A stretch of 6,593 nucleotides of DNA. Origin: an uncultured Chthoniobacterales bacterium (GTDB taxonomy: Bacteria > Verrucomicrobiota > Verrucomicrobiia > Chthoniobacterales > UBA10450). Made by a program: the position numbers and the translations under genes. Positions 5,422 to 6,593 of the stretch are shown piece after piece (positions within the stretch are counted from its first letter, which is position 1; the number at the start of each line of letters is the position of its first letter). The notes beneath the pieces were generated by a model. It ran no database searches, had not been told where the DNA came from, and saw nothing but the letters and a program-made list of their open reading frames with translations. Location of the stretch: contig CATPAT010000232.1 of NCBI GenBank assembly GCA_955652155.1, forward strand, positions 1 through 6,593, written 5' to 3'.

Positions 5422-6593
5422 TCAGTCCGTCGCGGGTTCGGGAGCGTCGAGATTTGGGCAGGGCAAGTGGCCGGCTTTCCAGTCCATGGCCATTTGAATC
5501 CGCGAGCGGCCGCTGGGATGATCGAAGAAAATGAATTCTTCGAGCGGTATTGGATCGAGTTTGCGATAGGCGCCGAGTCTTAACGCGACTTTGGCTGCGC
5601 CGTCAGGCTCGCGCGACGTATTGATGCCGAACTGATCGGCTTCGCGTTCGGTGATACGCGTGATCGAGTTGAGAACCGGGGTCATTAAAAAAGCGAACGT
5701 GAGAAAGATTAACATCAACAATGGGAACCCGGCCGGATCAGCAATGCCGCGAACATCCCAGCGCTGACCCCATCGTCGCACGGCCCAGTCAAAAGCAACA
5801 TTCGCAATTCCAAAACCGAAGAGCGCAACCACGCCGAAGTAAATTGTGAGCTTGGCTCCGTGATTGAGCAGGTAATGACCCATTTCGTGAGCCATCACCG
5901 CGCGGATCTCTGGAAGCGTGCATTGTTTGAGTAAATTATCGTTCAAGGCGATCCGGGTGGTGCCGAGCATGCCGGCTACGTTCGCACTCACGCGCGTTGT
6001 TTGACGGGAGGCGTCGACTTCGAAGACCTGCGTCACTGGAATTTGATTGGCCTGCGCCATGGCCAGAATCGAGTCGCGAATTTTCGCGTCCGTCAGCGGC
6101 TTGTAAGTGTTGAAGAGCGGTTCGACGTAAATTGGCGCAATGAAATTGCCGACGAACGAAAGAACGACAGCCACCAGCGTCCCCCAGAGCCACCACGACT
6201 TTGGCGCGCGCCGAAAAACTGAATAAAAAACAACGAGGGCGATGCTGCTCGCGATCAGCGCGACCACGAGACCGACCAGTTGCTCGAGAAACCACGGCCC
6301 GAAAGTTTGGGTGGCGAATCCGTACTGATGTTCGCGAAGGAACAATTGATAGAAGGCGAGCGGGAAACTCAGCAGTGCCACGATCAGAACGTAGCCAACC
6401 GCAGATATCGCCACTTGAATGGATTTTGAATTCGTCGTGCGCTCGGCGAAATCGCGCAGCCGCGACGACCATTTCGATACCAGCAGAAAAATCGCAATGG
6501 CAGCGCCGACCAGAAAATTCCAAAGGATGAGCCAGTAGCCGCCTTCGAAGTAAGCGTCTGACTTCGCGCGCTTGTCGGCGGGAACGGTATTCA
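5422..6593 (-). CDS. M48 family membrane zinc metalloprotease (CAAX protease/Ste24-like), N terminus cut by right edge
   Basis: 389 residues are visible and the frame stays open to the right edge, so the start lies at or beyond it; a GTG at 6414 is internal. Sequence before that codon (SDAYFEGGYWLILWNFLVG) is typical of the N-terminal M48 membrane domain. By eye there are six hydrophobic segments: four before the catalytic site and two after. The zinc site is HEMGH (5889-5875, visible residues 235-239), and the third ligand is the first Glu of EREAD (5649-5635). VFEVDASRQTTRVSANVAGM before the site and FFDHPSGRSRIQMAM near the C terminus are family-typical. Eukaryotic Ste24 cleaves prenylated proteins in the ER; bacteria lack that pathway as a rule, so a role in membrane protein quality control is more likely, by inference. 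The gene may be co-transcribed with the DUF1772 gene. Confidence 0.93.
   Translation of the reverse strand, partial: NTVPADKRAKSDAYFEGGYWLILWNFLVGAAIAIFLLVSKWSSRLRDFAERTTNSKSIQVAISAVGYVLIVALLSFPLAFYQLFLREHQYGFATQTFGPWFLEQLVGLVVALIASSIALVVFYSVFRRAPKSWWLWGTLVAVVLSFVGNFIAPIYVEPLFNTYKPLTDAKIRDSILAMAQANQIPVTQVFEVDASRQTTRVSANVAGMLGTTRIALNDNLLKQCTLPEIRAVMAHEMGHYLLNHGAKLTIYFGVVALFGFGIANVAFDWAVRRWGQRWDVRGIADPAGFPLLMLIFLTFAFLMTPVLNSITRITEREADQFGINTSREPDGAAKVALRLGAYRKLDPIPLEEFIFFDHPSGRSRIQMAMDWKAGHLPCPNLDAPEPATD

Noticed and set aside
6001..6530. Plus-strand open frames opposite the M48 protease
   Set aside because: Arginine-rich translations with no family features; they are shadows of the conserved protease on the other strand.

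Overview
The window looks like chromosomal housekeeping DNA from a Gram-negative bacterium. My best guess is the Verrucomicrobiota, possibly a soil Chthoniobacter/Udaeobacter-like lineage. The guess rests on degenerate intergenic repeats of the AATGACGAA, AAATCCCAAA and GGAAACCAGGA types, which I recall as common in that group and in planctomycetes, on a moderately high G+C content with rare Shine-Dalgarno sequences, and on the general look of the proteins. No marker gene settles it.

Layout from left to right. The minus strand at the left edge carries the N-terminal 177 residues of a phosphohexomutase (phosphoglucomutase/phosphomannomutase family). It is divergent from sucC on the plus strand, with 57 nt between the two start codons. 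sucC encodes the succinyl-CoA synthetase beta subunit. Three plus-strand genes follow: a probably exported alpha/beta hydrolase and two tandem VOC (glyoxalase-fold) proteins, which overlap each other and the hydrolase by 10-11 nt. Then comes sucD, the succinyl-CoA synthetase alpha subunit. Convergent to it on the minus strand are a DUF1772-type four-helix membrane protein and, running off the right edge, a Ste24-like M48 membrane zinc protease.

SucC and SucD form one enzyme of the TCA cycle, and their genes are usually adjacent. Here about 2.16 kb separates them, and each end of the intervening three-gene block carries a degenerate inverted repeat. The left repeat (1799-2078) is the most unusual part of the window. 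One arm encodes the last ten residues of SucC, and the opposite arm encodes a hydrophobic stretch in the signal peptide of the hydrolase. The right repeat (3882-3980) begins one base after the stop codon of the second VOC gene and ends 16 nt before sucD.

I found no tRNA, rRNA, CRISPR array, transposase or phage gene. No gene-free stretch exceeds 175 nt. Nothing here amounts to a clearly new multi-gene system. The points worth a second look are the repeats that have become coding sequence, the split sucC/sucD pair, and a possible leaderless promoter in front of the DUF1772 gene.
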